A model generated the notes under the pieces. It did not search any database and was not told the DNA's origin. It saw nothing but the letters and a program-made list of their open reading frames with translations. 64,000 nt of DNA from WHSM01 sp036375165 (GTDB lineage Bacteria; Actinomycetota; Actinomycetes; Mycobacteriales; Micromonosporaceae): NCBI GenBank assembly GCA_036375165.1, contig DASUSI010000116.1:1-64000 (forward strand), written 5' to 3'. The first letter of the stretch is position 1. Every line of letters starts with the position of its first letter. Positions 44,229 to 53,321 of the stretch are shown here, in pieces. Made by a program: the position numbers and the translations under genes.

Positions 44229-45218
44229 CTACGACGTCGCCGGCTCGGGCTTCGCCTTCCCCCCGGCGCCCCCTTCGGCGGCGGCCCTACCCGCGGCGGC
44301 CTTTCCCGCGGAATAGAGGTCCGGCTCGAGGTAGATCGCCCGAGCGATCGGCACCGCGTCCCGGATCCGTTCCTCGATCGCGTCGATATGGCGCGCCACG
44401 TCGGCGGCCGTGTCGTTGTGGCGCACCGCCACCTTCGCCGCGACCAGCAACTCGTCAGGCCCCAGGTGCAGGGTCTTCATGTGGATGACGCGGTCCACCT
44501 CGCCGCCCTCGGTGATCGCCCGTTCGATCGCGGCCTGGTGCTCAACGGCTGCCGACTCACCCACCAGCAGGCTCTTCATCTCGATCGCGAGGATGGTCGC
44601 CACGGTCACCAGCAGCACGCCGATGGCGGCCGTTCCCACGGCGTCCCACATGCCGTTGTCGGTGATCAGGGTCATGCCGACCCCGAACAGCGCCAGGATC
44701 AGGCCGACCAGCGCGGCCAGGTCCTCCAGCAGCACCACCGGAAGCTCCGGCGCCTTGGCGTGCCGTACGAAATCCTTCCAGGACGCATTCCCCCGGACAT
44801 GGTTCGACTCCTGGATCGCGGTCCGGAACGAGAAGGTCTCCAGCACGATCGCAACCGCCAGCACGATGACCGGCAGCCAGTGCCAGGACTCGATGGGCGT
44901 CGGGTGGGCCGCCTTGTGGTACGCCTCGTACAGCGCGAACAAACCACCGACGCTGAACAGCACGATCGAGACGATGAACGCGTAGATGTAGCGTTCCCGG
45001 CCGTACCCGAACGGGTGCTGCGCCGTGGCACCGCGCCGGGCCCGCCGGCCACCGATCAGCAGTAACGCCTGGTTGCCGGAGTCGGCGACCGAGTGGATCG
45101 CCTCGGCCAGCATGGACGATGAGAAGGTCAGTGCCCAGGCGATGAACTTGGTCAGGGCGATGCCGAGGTTGGCGAGCAGCGCGGCGACGATCGCCCTGGT
45201 ACCCCCGGATGTGCTCAC
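44229..45218 (-). CDS. cation diffusion facilitator transporter
   Basis: 329 aa. Five to six TM helices in the first ~215 residues, with LAEAIHSVADSGNQALLLIG (Hx3D metal site) and LLEDLAALVGLILALFGVG (second acidic site). The cytoplasmic C-terminal domain is typical of CDF dimers (MKSLLVGESA, VIHMKTLHLGPDELLVAAKVAV), and a low-complexity Ala/Gly tail follows. Likely exports Zn2+ or another divalent cation by proton exchange. Its GTG start overlaps the SIS-domain gene stop (GTGA), so it belongs to that operon, although the metabolic link to mannose is unclear. Confidence 0.92.
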   Translation of the reverse strand: MSTSGGTRAIVAALLANLGIALTKFIAWALTFSSSMLAEAIHSVADSGNQALLLIGGRRARRGATAQHPFGYGRERYIYAFIVSIVLFSVGGLFALYEAYHKAAHPTPIESWHWLPVIVLAVAIVLETFSFRTAIQESNHVRGNASWKDFVRHAKAPELPVVLLEDLAALVGLILALFGVGMTLITDNGMWDAVGTAAIGVLLVTVATILAIEMKSLLVGESAAVEHQAAIERAITEGGEVDRVIHMKTLHLGPDELLVAAKVAVRHNDTAADVARHIDAIEERIRDAVPIARAIYLEPDLYSAGKAAAGRAAAEGGAGGKAKPEPATS

Positions 45219-46429
45219 GGTGCGGACAGCTCCTTCAACTCGGTCACCGCGGGAACCGCGGTCGGGTCGAACCCGTGCGCCAGGGCCAGGTACACCGACG
45301 CGAAGTCCGGTACGGCGACCAGCGACGCGAAACGTTCCAGAGCGGAGGCACCTTCCGCCTCGATGACGCTGACCCGTACTCCGCGACGGGCCGCCAGTTG
45401 GGCGACGGCGTCGGCGCGGCGCAGCTCTACGGCCACCGGCTCGCCCTCGGTGGGGCCATCGTCACCCGAGATACCACCGTCCCGCAGGATTACCAGACGC
45501 AATCTGGTGAACGGCGACTCGGATTCGGCCCGGTCCGCGAAGATGTCGCGACTCTCCTCGGCGAGGCCGCCGTACACCCCGTCGAGCAGACCGACCCGGC
45601 CGCGTCCGGCCTCGTTGAGGTCACCCGCCACCGCCGGGTACCGGGCGTTGGTCGAAAGCATGTCGGCGAACCTGCGGGCCGCCACCGCCGCCAGCGGCGA
45701 ACTGCCCCAGATCACCGGAATCGAGCCGGCCAGGTCCAGGGCGAGTGCCTTCGCGGGATTCACGAACGAGTCCGCATCGGGACGGCAGCGCTCGGCGTCC
45801 GCGTCCAGCCGGGCCGCGGTCTCAGCGAGGTCCGCCTCGGGCAACCGGATCAGGCCCAGCGCCCGCGCGGCCAGCATCACGGGTACGGCGAGCGCCCACA
45901 GGCTGACCCGGGCCGGAGCCCGCCGAGGGATCGGGACGAACGGGGCCCGTGCCCGGTCGGCGAGTGAGGCCAGCTCGGAGTCCGGCGCACCGATCGCGAC
46001 CAGTCGGGCACCGCGCCGCGCTGCCGCGTCGGCCGCGGCGATCGCCTCCGGACTGCGACCGGACGCCGACACCGCGATCACCACGTCCGCGGCCCCCACC
46101 CAGCCCGGCACCCCCGGGCTGCGGTGCGCCAGCACCGGCACCACCGAACGGGACCCGGCGATCGTGGCGAGGATGTCGCCGGTACGCGCGGCGGTCCCCA
46201 CCCCGGCGACCACCACGGAACGAGGCCGCCCCTCGTCGGCCAGCTCGGCCAGTCTGGCCTCGGCGGCCATGCTCGCGGACTCACGTACCTGGGCCCCGGC
46301 CGAGGCGACGGTCCGCAGCATCACCCCCGGTTCGGCCCGCTGGAGCCCTTCCACGTCGTTGAGCAGCCGCTCGTCGGCCTCCCGTAGCCCGGACAGGCCG
46401 CTCACGCCCTCGGGTGGTTGAACTGCCAT
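45215..46429 (-). CDS. SIS-domain protein, PGI/PMI-like
   Basis: 404 aa. Two SIS folds of the bifunctional phosphoglucose/phosphomannose isomerase family: a VVVAGVGTAARTGDILATI loop, the VSASGRSPEAIAAADAAARRGARLVAIG helix-loop and, in the C-terminal half, LAGSIPVIWGSSPLAAVAARRF and ERFASLVAVPDFASVYLALAHG. In actinobacteria this gene is fixed between Trm112-like and manA. Isomerase activity is inferred from the family; the catalytic residues were not all verified. ATG (46429) overlaps the Trm112-like stop (TGATG). Confidence 0.85.
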   Translation of the reverse strand: MAVQPPEGVSGLSGLREADERLLNDVEGLQRAEPGVMLRTVASAGAQVRESASMAAEARLAELADEGRPRSVVVAGVGTAARTGDILATIAGSRSVVPVLAHRSPGVPGWVGAADVVIAVSASGRSPEAIAAADAAARRGARLVAIGAPDSELASLADRARAPFVPIPRRAPARVSLWALAVPVMLAARALGLIRLPEADLAETAARLDADAERCRPDADSFVNPAKALALDLAGSIPVIWGSSPLAAVAARRFADMLSTNARYPAVAGDLNEAGRGRVGLLDGVYGGLAEESRDIFADRAESESPFTRLRLVILRDGGISGDDGPTEGEPVAVELRRADAVAQLAARRGVRVSVIEAEGASALERFASLVAVPDFASVYLALAHGFDPTAVPAVTELKELSAP

Positions 46430-46623
46430 CACTGGGCCGCGCTGGGGTCTGGAGACTCCGGCAGCCGGGCCTCTTCCAGCAGCATCACCGGAACGCCGTC
46501 CCGGATCTCGTAGATCCGGCCGCATCCGGTGCAGGTCAGCGTGCCCGCGGACGCGTCGTAGCGCAGGTCGGCGTGGTCTCCGGGACAGACCAGGATCTCA
46601 AGCAGGGTTGGATCCAACGGCAT
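46429..46623 (-). CDS. Trm112-family zinc-ribbon protein
   Basis: 64 aa. LLEILVCPGDHADLRY and LTCTGCGRIYEIRDGVPVMLLEEAR give a small zinc-ribbon domain with one Cys in CPGDH and a C-x2-C in CTGC. In eukaryotes and some bacteria such proteins activate SAM methyltransferases; the actinobacterial partner is not established. GAGGAGAG lies 7 bases before the ATG. Operon member between manB and the SIS gene; overlaps the SIS start by one base. Confidence 0.9.
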   Translation of the reverse strand: MPLDPTLLEILVCPGDHADLRYDASAGTLTCTGCGRIYEIRDGVPVMLLEEARLPESPDPSAAQ

Positions 46624-46659
46624 GTCAGTACTCTCCTCGGGATCACGTGCCGGGACGAC

Positions 46660-48066
46660 TCAGCGGTTGAGGAGCGCGAGCACCTCGTCGCGCAGCTGTG
46701 CCATGCGCTCCGGGTCGCGTGCCTCCACGTTGAGACGCACCACGGGCTCGGTGTTGGACGGGCGCAGGTTGAACCAGCTCCCGTCGGTCAAGTCGACGGT
46801 CAGACCGTCCAGCAGGTCAATCGTGGCACCGTCGCGGTCCTGGTACACCCTTCGCACCTCGGCCAGCTTCGCCCGCTGGTCGGTGACCTTCGAGTTGATC
46901 TCCCCGGACGCCGGGTAACGGTGGTAGGCCGCAGCCAGTCGGGACAGCGGCTGGTCCTGCTCGCCGAGCGCGGCGAGCAGGTGCATCGCCGCGAGCATCC
47001 CGGTGTCGGCGTACCAGAAGTCCCGGAAGTAGTAGTGCGCCGAATGCTCACCGCCGAACACCGCTTCGGTCCTTGCCATCTCGGCCTTGATGAACGAGTG
47101 ACCGACCCGGGTACGGACCGGGTTGCCACCGTGTTCGGCGACGATCTCCGGGACCGCCCGCGAGGTGATCAGGTTGTGGATCACCGTCGCCTGTGGATGC
47201 TTCGCCAGTTCCCGGACGGCGACCAGGGCGGTGACCGCGCTGGGCGAGACCAGGCCGCCGCGCTCATCGACCACGAAACACCGGTCGGCGTCGCCGTCGA
47301 ACGCCAACCCCACGTCGGCGCTGTGCGAGGTGACCGCGGCCTGCAGGTCGACCAGGTTCTTAGGGTCGATCGGATTCGCCTCGTGGTTCGGGAACGTGCC
47401 GTCCAGCTCGAAGTAGAGCGGCACAATCTCCAGCGGCAGTGGGGACAGCACCGCGTCCCCGAGCACCGCCGGGACCGTGTGGCCGGCCATGCCGTTACCG
47501 GCGTCAACGACCACCTTCAACGGCCGGATGCCACTGATGTCGACCAGGCCGCGCAGGTGGGCGGCGTAGTCGGCGAGCAGGTCCCGGCGCTCCACCTGGC
47601 CGGTGCGCCCGGACGTCTGCGGCTGTCCGTCCGCCAGGGACCGCTCCGCGAACTCCCGGATCTGTGCCAGCCCGCTCTCCTGGCCAATCGGCCTGGCCCC
47701 GGCACGACACAGCTTGATGCCGTTGTACCGCGCCGGATTATGGCTGGCAGTGAACATAGCGCCCGGAATGTCCATGATTCCCGAGGCGTAGTACAGCAGA
47801 TCGGTGGACGCCAGCCCCAGATGCACCGCGTCGATGCCGAGCGCGGTCACGCCTTCCAGGAAGGCGACGACCAGGCCGGGCCCGGAGTCGCGCATGTCGT
47901 GTGCCACTGCCACCCGGCGGGGTACGCCGTCCTCAGGTGTGGTGCGGTCCGCTTGGAGCAGCCGCGCGAAGCCGACCCCGAACGCTCGGGCGGTCGCCTC
48001 GTCAAGCTGGTCACCGACCGTCCCCCGGATGTCGTACGCCTTGACGATGCCACTGAGGTCGACCAC
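46660..48066 (-). CDS. manB: phosphomannomutase/phosphoglucomutase
   Basis: 468 aa. Interconverts mannose-6-P and mannose-1-P for GDP-mannose. The alpha-D-phosphohexomutase motifs are GIVKAYDIRGTVG, the phosphoserine loop TASHNPARYNG, metal loop DGDADRCFVV, sugar loop GGEHSAHYYFRDF and phosphate loop RPSNTEPVVRLNVE, so it should be active. GTG at 48066 (VVDLSGIVKAYD) has GAGGAG 11 bases upstream; an in-frame GTG four codons earlier sits too close to it. First gene of the mannose string. Confidence 0.94.
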   Translation of the reverse strand: MVDLSGIVKAYDIRGTVGDQLDEATARAFGVGFARLLQADRTTPEDGVPRRVAVAHDMRDSGPGLVVAFLEGVTALGIDAVHLGLASTDLLYYASGIMDIPGAMFTASHNPARYNGIKLCRAGARPIGQESGLAQIREFAERSLADGQPQTSGRTGQVERRDLLADYAAHLRGLVDISGIRPLKVVVDAGNGMAGHTVPAVLGDAVLSPLPLEIVPLYFELDGTFPNHEANPIDPKNLVDLQAAVTSHSADVGLAFDGDADRCFVVDERGGLVSPSAVTALVAVRELAKHPQATVIHNLITSRAVPEIVAEHGGNPVRTRVGHSFIKAEMARTEAVFGGEHSAHYYFRDFWYADTGMLAAMHLLAALGEQDQPLSRLAAAYHRYPASGEINSKVTDQRAKLAEVRRVYQDRDGATIDLLDGLTVDLTDGSWFNLRPSNTEPVVRLNVEARDPERMAQLRDEVLALLNR

Positions 48067-48203
48067 GGTGCGTTCCACTCCTCGAGCGTTACCAGTCTGC
48101 CCGCCTGCCCGCCGTTCGCCGCCGGAACGCGGCTCGCCACGGCCCGGAGCCTACCTGGACCGATCAGCTCGGGCACCCGCCACCCGCCGGCTGTCGTACC
48201 ACC

Positions 48204-48554
48204 TCAGGTATCGGAGGGTGGCAACACCCGCAGGTGACCGCGACGGCCGGTCGGCTGCGACCGTGGCTCGTCACGGACCGCCGCCCTGCCGGCCTCCCGG
48301 ACCGCGTCGGCGAGCGCCAGGATGTCGTCGCTGCTCGGCCCGGGCACGCTCAGCTCACCCTCCGCACGCACCAGGTCCCATCCCAAGGGTGCGGTGAGCC
48401 GCAACGCGTGGTACTCGCACAGGTCGTACGAATGCGGCTCGTCGAACGCCGCGAGTGGCCCCACCACCGCGGTTGAATCGGCGTACACGTACGTCAATGT
48501 GGCGACGGCGGGATTGCGACAGCCGCTGCGGGAGCAACGCCTCTTTGGCCTCAC
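48204..48554 (-). CDS. DUF3499 small zinc-ribbon-like protein
   Basis: 116 aa. The start RPKRRCSRSGCRNPAVATLTYVYADSTAVVGPLA, the CEYHALRLTAPLGW block and a basic C-terminal tail match a family found only in actinobacteria. The Cys pairs suggest a metal-binding ribbon. Function unknown. GTG start. Divergent from the metallopeptidase-fold gene, which is also its usual neighbour in related genomes. Confidence 0.85.
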   Translation of the reverse strand: MRPKRRCSRSGCRNPAVATLTYVYADSTAVVGPLAAFDEPHSYDLCEYHALRLTAPLGWDLVRAEGELSVPGPSSDDILALADAVREAGRAAVRDEPRSQPTGRRGHLRVLPPSDT

Positions 48555-48670
48555 GGGGCAACACGGTATCGCCCCCCGGGTGCCGCTTGTGCGGTTGGCC
48601 GACCCGACACGCCGCCGGCTGCCCCGGCCGCACCGCCGATCCGCGCCCGGCCACGGCTACGCTGCACCTC

Positions 48671-49129
48671 GTGGAGGCTGCCCCCGCTCACCCGCCGCGA
48701 CGTCCGGGCGGCCGGCGACGGGACCGCCGCGGGCGCGGTCTTCGGGGACGGCTGGTGCCGGCGGTGGTACCGCTGTCCCGTACCCGTTCCCAGGTCTTCG
48801 ACGACCTGGTGCTGGATGCGGTCGAGCACCTGGAGCGGCGGTGGTCCAAGGAACTGGCCAACATTGAGTTCGCGGTGGAGGACGTGCCGCCGGACCTGAA
48901 CGTGTACGACTCCGACGTGCTGGAGGACGGGGAGGTCCCGCTGGCCAGATTGCTGCCGGGTCGACCGCGGGACCACGACGGCCCGTTACCCCGGATCGTG
49001 CTGTACCGGCGGCCCCTGGAGTTCCGCGCCGCCGCACAGGACGACCTCGCCGAACTGGTTCACGACGTGGTGGTCGAACAGCTCGCCAACCTGCTCGGGG
49101 TGCATCCCGAGGAGATCGACCCGGACTAG
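48671..49129 (+). CDS. metallopeptidase-fold protein with altered HExxH motif
   Basis: 152 aa. It starts with a basic RG-rich stretch (RRPGGRRRDRRGRGLRGRL), then RSQVFDDLVLDAVEHLERRW, an FAVEDVPP strand and ELVHDVVVEQLANLLGVHPEEID. The last block occupies the place of the zincin helix (HExxHxxGx), but reads HDVVVEQLAN. The zinc-binding Glu/His pattern is therefore not intact, and catalytic activity is doubtful for this branch. GTG start chosen from the homologous N terminus; the Shine-Dalgarno is weak. The 3' end overlaps whiB by four bases. Confidence 0.8.
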   Translation: MEAAPAHPPRRPGGRRRDRRGRGLRGRLVPAVVPLSRTRSQVFDDLVLDAVEHLERRWSKELANIEFAVEDVPPDLNVYDSDVLEDGEVPLARLLPGRPRDHDGPLPRIVLYRRPLEFRAAAQDDLAELVHDVVVEQLANLLGVHPEEIDPD

Positions 49130-49383
49130 CTGGCGGCGCGCTTCAGCTTGCGCCGTTCCCGTTCGGACAGGCCGCCCCAGATCCCGAACCGCTCGTCGTG
49201 GGTGAGCGAGTACTCCAGACACTCCGCCTTCACCTCGCAGCGGGCGCAGATCCGCTTCGCCTCGCGGGTGGACCCCCCCTTTTCCGGAAAGAACGCTTCG
49301 GGATCGGTCTGGGCACACAAGGCACGCTCCTGCCATTCCGGAGCGTCTCCCACCAGGTCGGTCAAGATGTGATCAGTCTCCAT
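49126..49383 (-). CDS. whiB: WhiB transcription factor (WhiB2/WhmD type)
   Basis: 85 aa iron-sulfur regulator of septation and sporulation-type development. Four Cys ligands for a [4Fe-4S] cluster are seen in ERALCAQTD, RICARC and KAECLEY, followed by the GIWGG beta-turn and the basic DNA/sigma-binding tail SERERRKLKR. The FFPEKGGSTREAK block is typical of the original WhiB. GGGGGG precedes the ATG at 49383. A perfect 16-bp palindrome lies 158 bases upstream. In Streptomyces whiB sits in the same neighbourhood. Confidence 0.95.
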   Translation of the reverse strand: METDHILTDLVGDAPEWQERALCAQTDPEAFFPEKGGSTREAKRICARCEVKAECLEYSLTHDERFGIWGGLSERERRKLKRAAS

Positions 49384-49540
49384 CACGCGCCCCCCTTTCG
49401 TCGTTCCGTACACCCGGCCCGCCGCCGGGCCCCCCTGGTGCGGGCATGTCGCTGACACCGAGATCCGCCGACCGGATCTTTTCCGCATTTCGCCCCATGT
49501 CGGTGCCAACGCACCTGCTCTGGTAGAGACCCCAAGTGAA

Positions 49541-49556
49541 ATTACACGCGTGTAAT
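49541..49556. promoter_or_regulatory. perfect palindrome upstream of whiB
   Basis: ATTACACG-CGTGTAAT, 16 bp with no spacer, 158 bases upstream of the whiB start and 11 bases after the fbiC stop. The position and perfect symmetry suggest an operator for a dimeric regulator of whiB. The binding protein was not identified. Confidence 0.55.
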
Positions 49557-49566
49557 GCGTGCGCCG

Positions 49567-52137
49567 TCAAGCGGAACCTGATAAATGGCCTTGATCATCC
49601 GGCACCCGGCGCGGCACTCCCCCGGAGGTCACCGGCGCCGCGTACGTGGTGGTGCGCTGCCGCGCCGGGCGACCCGCCGCCCGCGCGATCGCCACCAACT
49701 GGGAGGCGCTGCGGGCCGACCCGTACGACGACCCCGCCATCCGGCTGATCGTCTCCTCCATCAGGGTGCCGCCCAGGTCGTTGGCTCCACCCCGCAGCAT
49801 CGTGACGGTGCCCTCGTCGCCCAGCTTCACCCAGGAACATTGGATGTTGTCGATCCGGCCGTGCAACAGCAGCCGCGCCATCGCGTGCACCGCGCGGTTG
49901 TCGCGCGTGGTGGGCCCCGGCCGGGCGATGCCGGCCAGGTAGATCGGCGCGTTGGCGTGTACGAAGGGCAACGGTACGAACTCGGTGAAGCCACCGGTAC
50001 GGTCCTGGACCCGGGCCAGCGTGCGCAGGTGCCCCAACCAATGGCCCGGGTGATCAACGTGGCCGTACATCATCGTCGAAGAACTCCGGATACCGAGCTG
50101 GTGGGCGGTCTCCACCACGTCGATCCAGGCCGCGGCCGGCAACTTCCCCTTGGTGAGCACCCAGCGGACCTCGTCGTCCAGGATCTCCGCCGCGGTGCCG
50201 GGGATGGTGTCCAGCCCAGCCTCCTTCACCCCGGTCAGCCAGTCCCGGATCGACACCCCCGCCTTCGTCGCGGCGGTCACCACCTCCATCGGACTGAACG
50301 CGTGGACGTGGATGCCGGGGACCCGCCGCTTGACCCCCCGAACCAGGTCCGGGTAGCCGGAGACGGGCAACCGGGGATCGATGCCGCCCTGCATGCACAC
50401 CTCGGTGGCGCCCGCCCGCCACGCCTCCTCGGCCCGGTCCGCCACCTCGTCGACCGAGAGCCGGTACGCGTCGGTGTCCCGCTCCCGCTGCGCGAAGGCA
50501 CAGAACCGGCAACCGACGTAGCACACGTTGCTGAAGTTGATGTTGCGGTTCACGACGTACGTGATGTCCGCGCCCACGACGTCCCGACGGACCTGATCAG
50601 CCAGACCGGCGAGCGCGTCGAGTTCCGGGCCGTCGGCGTGGAACAGCGCCAGGGCGAGGCTCTCGTACTCCGGCTCCAGCAACGCGGCCGGCTTGTCAGC
50701 GGCGAGACGCAGGGCTTCGGCGACGTCGGCGTCGAGCCGCTCCGGGGCGGCCGACGAGGCGGCGACCGCCGTCCGCACGGAGTCCCAGTCGCCGTAGACG
50801 GTGTCGAAGTCACCGCGCCGGTCGCTGCTGCGGCCGGTGACGTCGATCTCGGAGTGCAGGTCGGTCCGGCCGGTGGAGGCGAAACCGCCATCCGGCTCCT
50901 GCCATGGGATGCCCTCCGGACACACACCCTCCCGGGCCAGCCCGGTCCGCGGGTCCGCGAGCGCGGCCACGTGAGCGGCGACCCGGACATCGACCCACGG
51001 GCCTCCGGCCGTGACGTACTCCGGGTAGACGGTGAGCCGCTCGGCCAGCCGGAACCCGCCCGCGGCGGTGCGGGCCGCGAGTTCGTCGATCGCCGGCCAG
51101 GGACGTTCCGGATTCACATGGTCGGCGGTGACCGGCGAGACCCCACCCCAGTCGTCGATCCCGGCCCGGAGCATCAGCCCGAACTGGTCGTCCACCAGGT
51201 TGGGCGGCGCCTGGATCCGTACCTTCGGGCCGAGCACCAGCCGGGCCACCGCGATCGTCGCGGCCAGGTCTTCCAGCTCGGCATCCGGAGTGTCGCGCAT
51301 CGCGGTGTCCGGCTTGGCCCGGAAGTTCTGCACGATGACTTCCTGGATGTGGCCGTACTCGCGGGCCACTTTGCGGATCTCGAACAGCGATTCCGCCCGT
51401 TCGGCCAGGGTCTCCCCGATCCCGATCAGGATCCCGGTGGTGAACGGAACCCCCACCCGCCCGGCGTCGGCGAGCACCCGCAGCCGTACCGCCGGCTCCT
51501 TGTCCGGCGAGCCGTAATGCGGACCGCCCGGCTGCGACCACAGCCGTTCGGCGGTGGTCTCCAGCATCATCCCCATGCTCGGGGCGACCGGCTTCAGCCG
51601 CGCCAACTCCTCCCAGCTCATCACCCCGGGATTGAGGTGCGGCAGCAGCCCGGTCTCCTCCAGCACCGCCACCGCGCACGCCCGGACATAGTCCAGTGTG
51701 GAGCCGTACCCCCGCTCGTCGAGCCAGCGGCGGGCGGCCGGCCACCGTTCCTCCGGCCGGTCTCCCAGGGTGAACAACGCCTCCTTGCAGCCCTGTGCGG
51801 CACCTGCGCGGGCGATCCGCAGCACCTCCTCGCGCTCCAGGAACGCCGCCGGGACCCGGCCCGGCACCGTGGCGAAGGTGCAGTAGTGGCAGCGGTCCCG
51901 GCACAACCGGGTGAGCGGGATGAAGACCTTCCGGGAGTACGTGATGACGCCGGCCCGTCCGACGGTGTCCAGGCCCGCGTCACGAACCCGTGCGGCGGCA
52001 CCGAGCAACGCGTCCAGTGCCGGACCCCGGGCGGTCAGCAGCAGCGCGGCCTCTGCCACGTCGAGCGGGAGACCGTCGCCGGCCCGCCGCAACACACGGC
52101 GCATGCCAGCCGGAAGGGTGGTACCTGGGGGAAGCAT
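49567..52137 (-). CDS. fbiC: FO synthase (CofG/CofH fusion)
   Basis: 856 aa. Makes 7,8-didemethyl-8-hydroxy-5-deazariboflavin, the chromophore of coenzyme F420. Two radical-SAM domains: the CofG half with CRDRCHYCTF (CxxxCxxC) near residue 80 and NFRAKPDTAM, and the CofH half with CYVGCRFCAFAQRE near 545 and MQGGIDPRLPV. The fused form is typical of actinobacteria. ATG 52137 has no clear Shine-Dalgarno; an ATG 11 codons later (MRRVLRRAG) is possible. cofD and cofE follow 1.2 kb away on the other strand. Confidence 0.97.
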   Translation of the reverse strand: MLPPGTTLPAGMRRVLRRAGDGLPLDVAEAALLLTARGPALDALLGAAARVRDAGLDTVGRAGVITYSRKVFIPLTRLCRDRCHYCTFATVPGRVPAAFLEREEVLRIARAGAAQGCKEALFTLGDRPEERWPAARRWLDERGYGSTLDYVRACAVAVLEETGLLPHLNPGVMSWEELARLKPVAPSMGMMLETTAERLWSQPGGPHYGSPDKEPAVRLRVLADAGRVGVPFTTGILIGIGETLAERAESLFEIRKVAREYGHIQEVIVQNFRAKPDTAMRDTPDAELEDLAATIAVARLVLGPKVRIQAPPNLVDDQFGLMLRAGIDDWGGVSPVTADHVNPERPWPAIDELAARTAAGGFRLAERLTVYPEYVTAGGPWVDVRVAAHVAALADPRTGLAREGVCPEGIPWQEPDGGFASTGRTDLHSEIDVTGRSSDRRGDFDTVYGDWDSVRTAVAASSAAPERLDADVAEALRLAADKPAALLEPEYESLALALFHADGPELDALAGLADQVRRDVVGADITYVVNRNINFSNVCYVGCRFCAFAQRERDTDAYRLSVDEVADRAEEAWRAGATEVCMQGGIDPRLPVSGYPDLVRGVKRRVPGIHVHAFSPMEVVTAATKAGVSIRDWLTGVKEAGLDTIPGTAAEILDDEVRWVLTKGKLPAAAWIDVVETAHQLGIRSSSTMMYGHVDHPGHWLGHLRTLARVQDRTGGFTEFVPLPFVHANAPIYLAGIARPGPTTRDNRAVHAMARLLLHGRIDNIQCSWVKLGDEGTVTMLRGGANDLGGTLMEETISRMAGSSYGSARSASQLVAIARAAGRPARQRTTTYAAPVTSGGVPRRVPDDQGHLSGSA

Positions 52138-52164
52138 TTCTGCAGCCTACGGAAGGCGTCGAGA

Positions 52165-53172
52165 TCACCCGGGGGCGTTACCCCGATACTGCTCCGGCCT
52201 GAGCATCTGGGTGTGGGAGGCGTCCTCATCAGTGCTCTGGCCGGTGCTCGGGGTGGGCGGCCACGGGGACCCGCTCGCGCCCGGGGTGGGCGGCCAGCCG
52301 GTGGCCTGCTGCGTCGGCTCGGCGCTGTACTGCTGGGTCGCCTCCGGTTCCGGGGCAGGGCCTGGCTGGCCGGCGGCGCTCGACGTGGCTGCCGGCGACG
52401 CCGGAGCGGCCGGGTTGGGGGCGGTGGCCTGGTAGCCGGGTGGCTGCACGGCCTGGTACGGGGCGCTCTGCTGGGGATGCCCGTACCCGGCCTGCTGGCT
52501 GGGTTGAGCCTGGTGAGCCTGGTAGTGGGGCTGCTGCTGGTGCTGTTGCCCGTACTGCTGGGCGTACTGCGCCTGCGGTGCGTACTGGGTCTGCTGTGCG
52601 GCCTGCTGGGCCGGGGCCGCGGCCGGCTGCGGATACCCCTGCGGCGGGTATCCGGGGTAGGACTGCCCGGGGTACCCGCCGCCGTACCCGGCGGCGGGCG
52701 CGGCCTTCGGGTACGCCCCGAGGTAGATCCGGAGCACAACGAAGCTGTCCACCCCGAGCACGGTCAGCATCATCAGCCGGTACGACAGACCGGTGACCAG
52801 CGCCCAGCCGGTGTGCTCCAACAACTGACCGAATCCCAGCAGCGCGGTGACCAGCGCGCCCAGGGCCATCAGGCCGTACTCGACCAGGGCGATCAGGGTA
52901 ATGGTCTTCGCCTGTCTGACGACCGGAGCGATCATGGTGGTGATCAGCACCGCGAGCAGCGGGAGCACCAGACCCGACACGGTGGTGAACCGGAGGAAGG
53001 CGTCCAGCGACCGGTCGCCGAACGACTGCGACGACCCGGGCGGCAGCAGCCACGACCAGTACGCGATCAGGAGCTCGAACCCGGTGACGCCGAGGAGCAC
53101 GAACCCGATCAGCGGCCGATACGGCTTGAGGTGCTCAGCGGCGGTCGGCTGGTCGGTTGTCTGGAAGGTCAC
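52165..53172 (-). CDS. membrane protein with Pro/Gln/Tyr-rich tail
   Basis: 335 aa. Four TM helices in residues ~20-150 (LIGFVLLGVTGFELLIAYW, GLVLPLLAVLITTMIAPVV, ITLIALVEYGLMALGALVTALLGF, LSYRLMMLTVLGVDSFVVL). They are followed by a ~180-residue cytoplasmic tail of low complexity, rich in Q, P, Y and G (YGGGYPGQSYPGYPPQGY, then many QQ/AQ repeats) and probably disordered. Function unknown. GTG start; divergent from cofD. Confidence 0.8.
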   Translation of the reverse strand: MTFQTTDQPTAAEHLKPYRPLIGFVLLGVTGFELLIAYWSWLLPPGSSQSFGDRSLDAFLRFTTVSGLVLPLLAVLITTMIAPVVRQAKTITLIALVEYGLMALGALVTALLGFGQLLEHTGWALVTGLSYRLMMLTVLGVDSFVVLRIYLGAYPKAAPAAGYGGGYPGQSYPGYPPQGYPQPAAAPAQQAAQQTQYAPQAQYAQQYGQQHQQQPHYQAHQAQPSQQAGYGHPQQSAPYQAVQPPGYQATAPNPAAPASPAATSSAAGQPGPAPEPEATQQYSAEPTQQATGWPPTPGASGSPWPPTPSTGQSTDEDASHTQMLRPEQYRGNAPG

Positions 53173-53321
53173 AGCTCCCCCTCGCCCAGTGTGGCTGGTC
53201 GATCGTGGCCGCCAGCCTATCGACCGCGCGCATTCCGTTCCCGACCCCTGCGAATCGGGACGTCCGACGCGGCGCGTGGACCGGCGCGTACCCCGAGGGC
53301 CAGGTGGGAGAGGATGGACGG

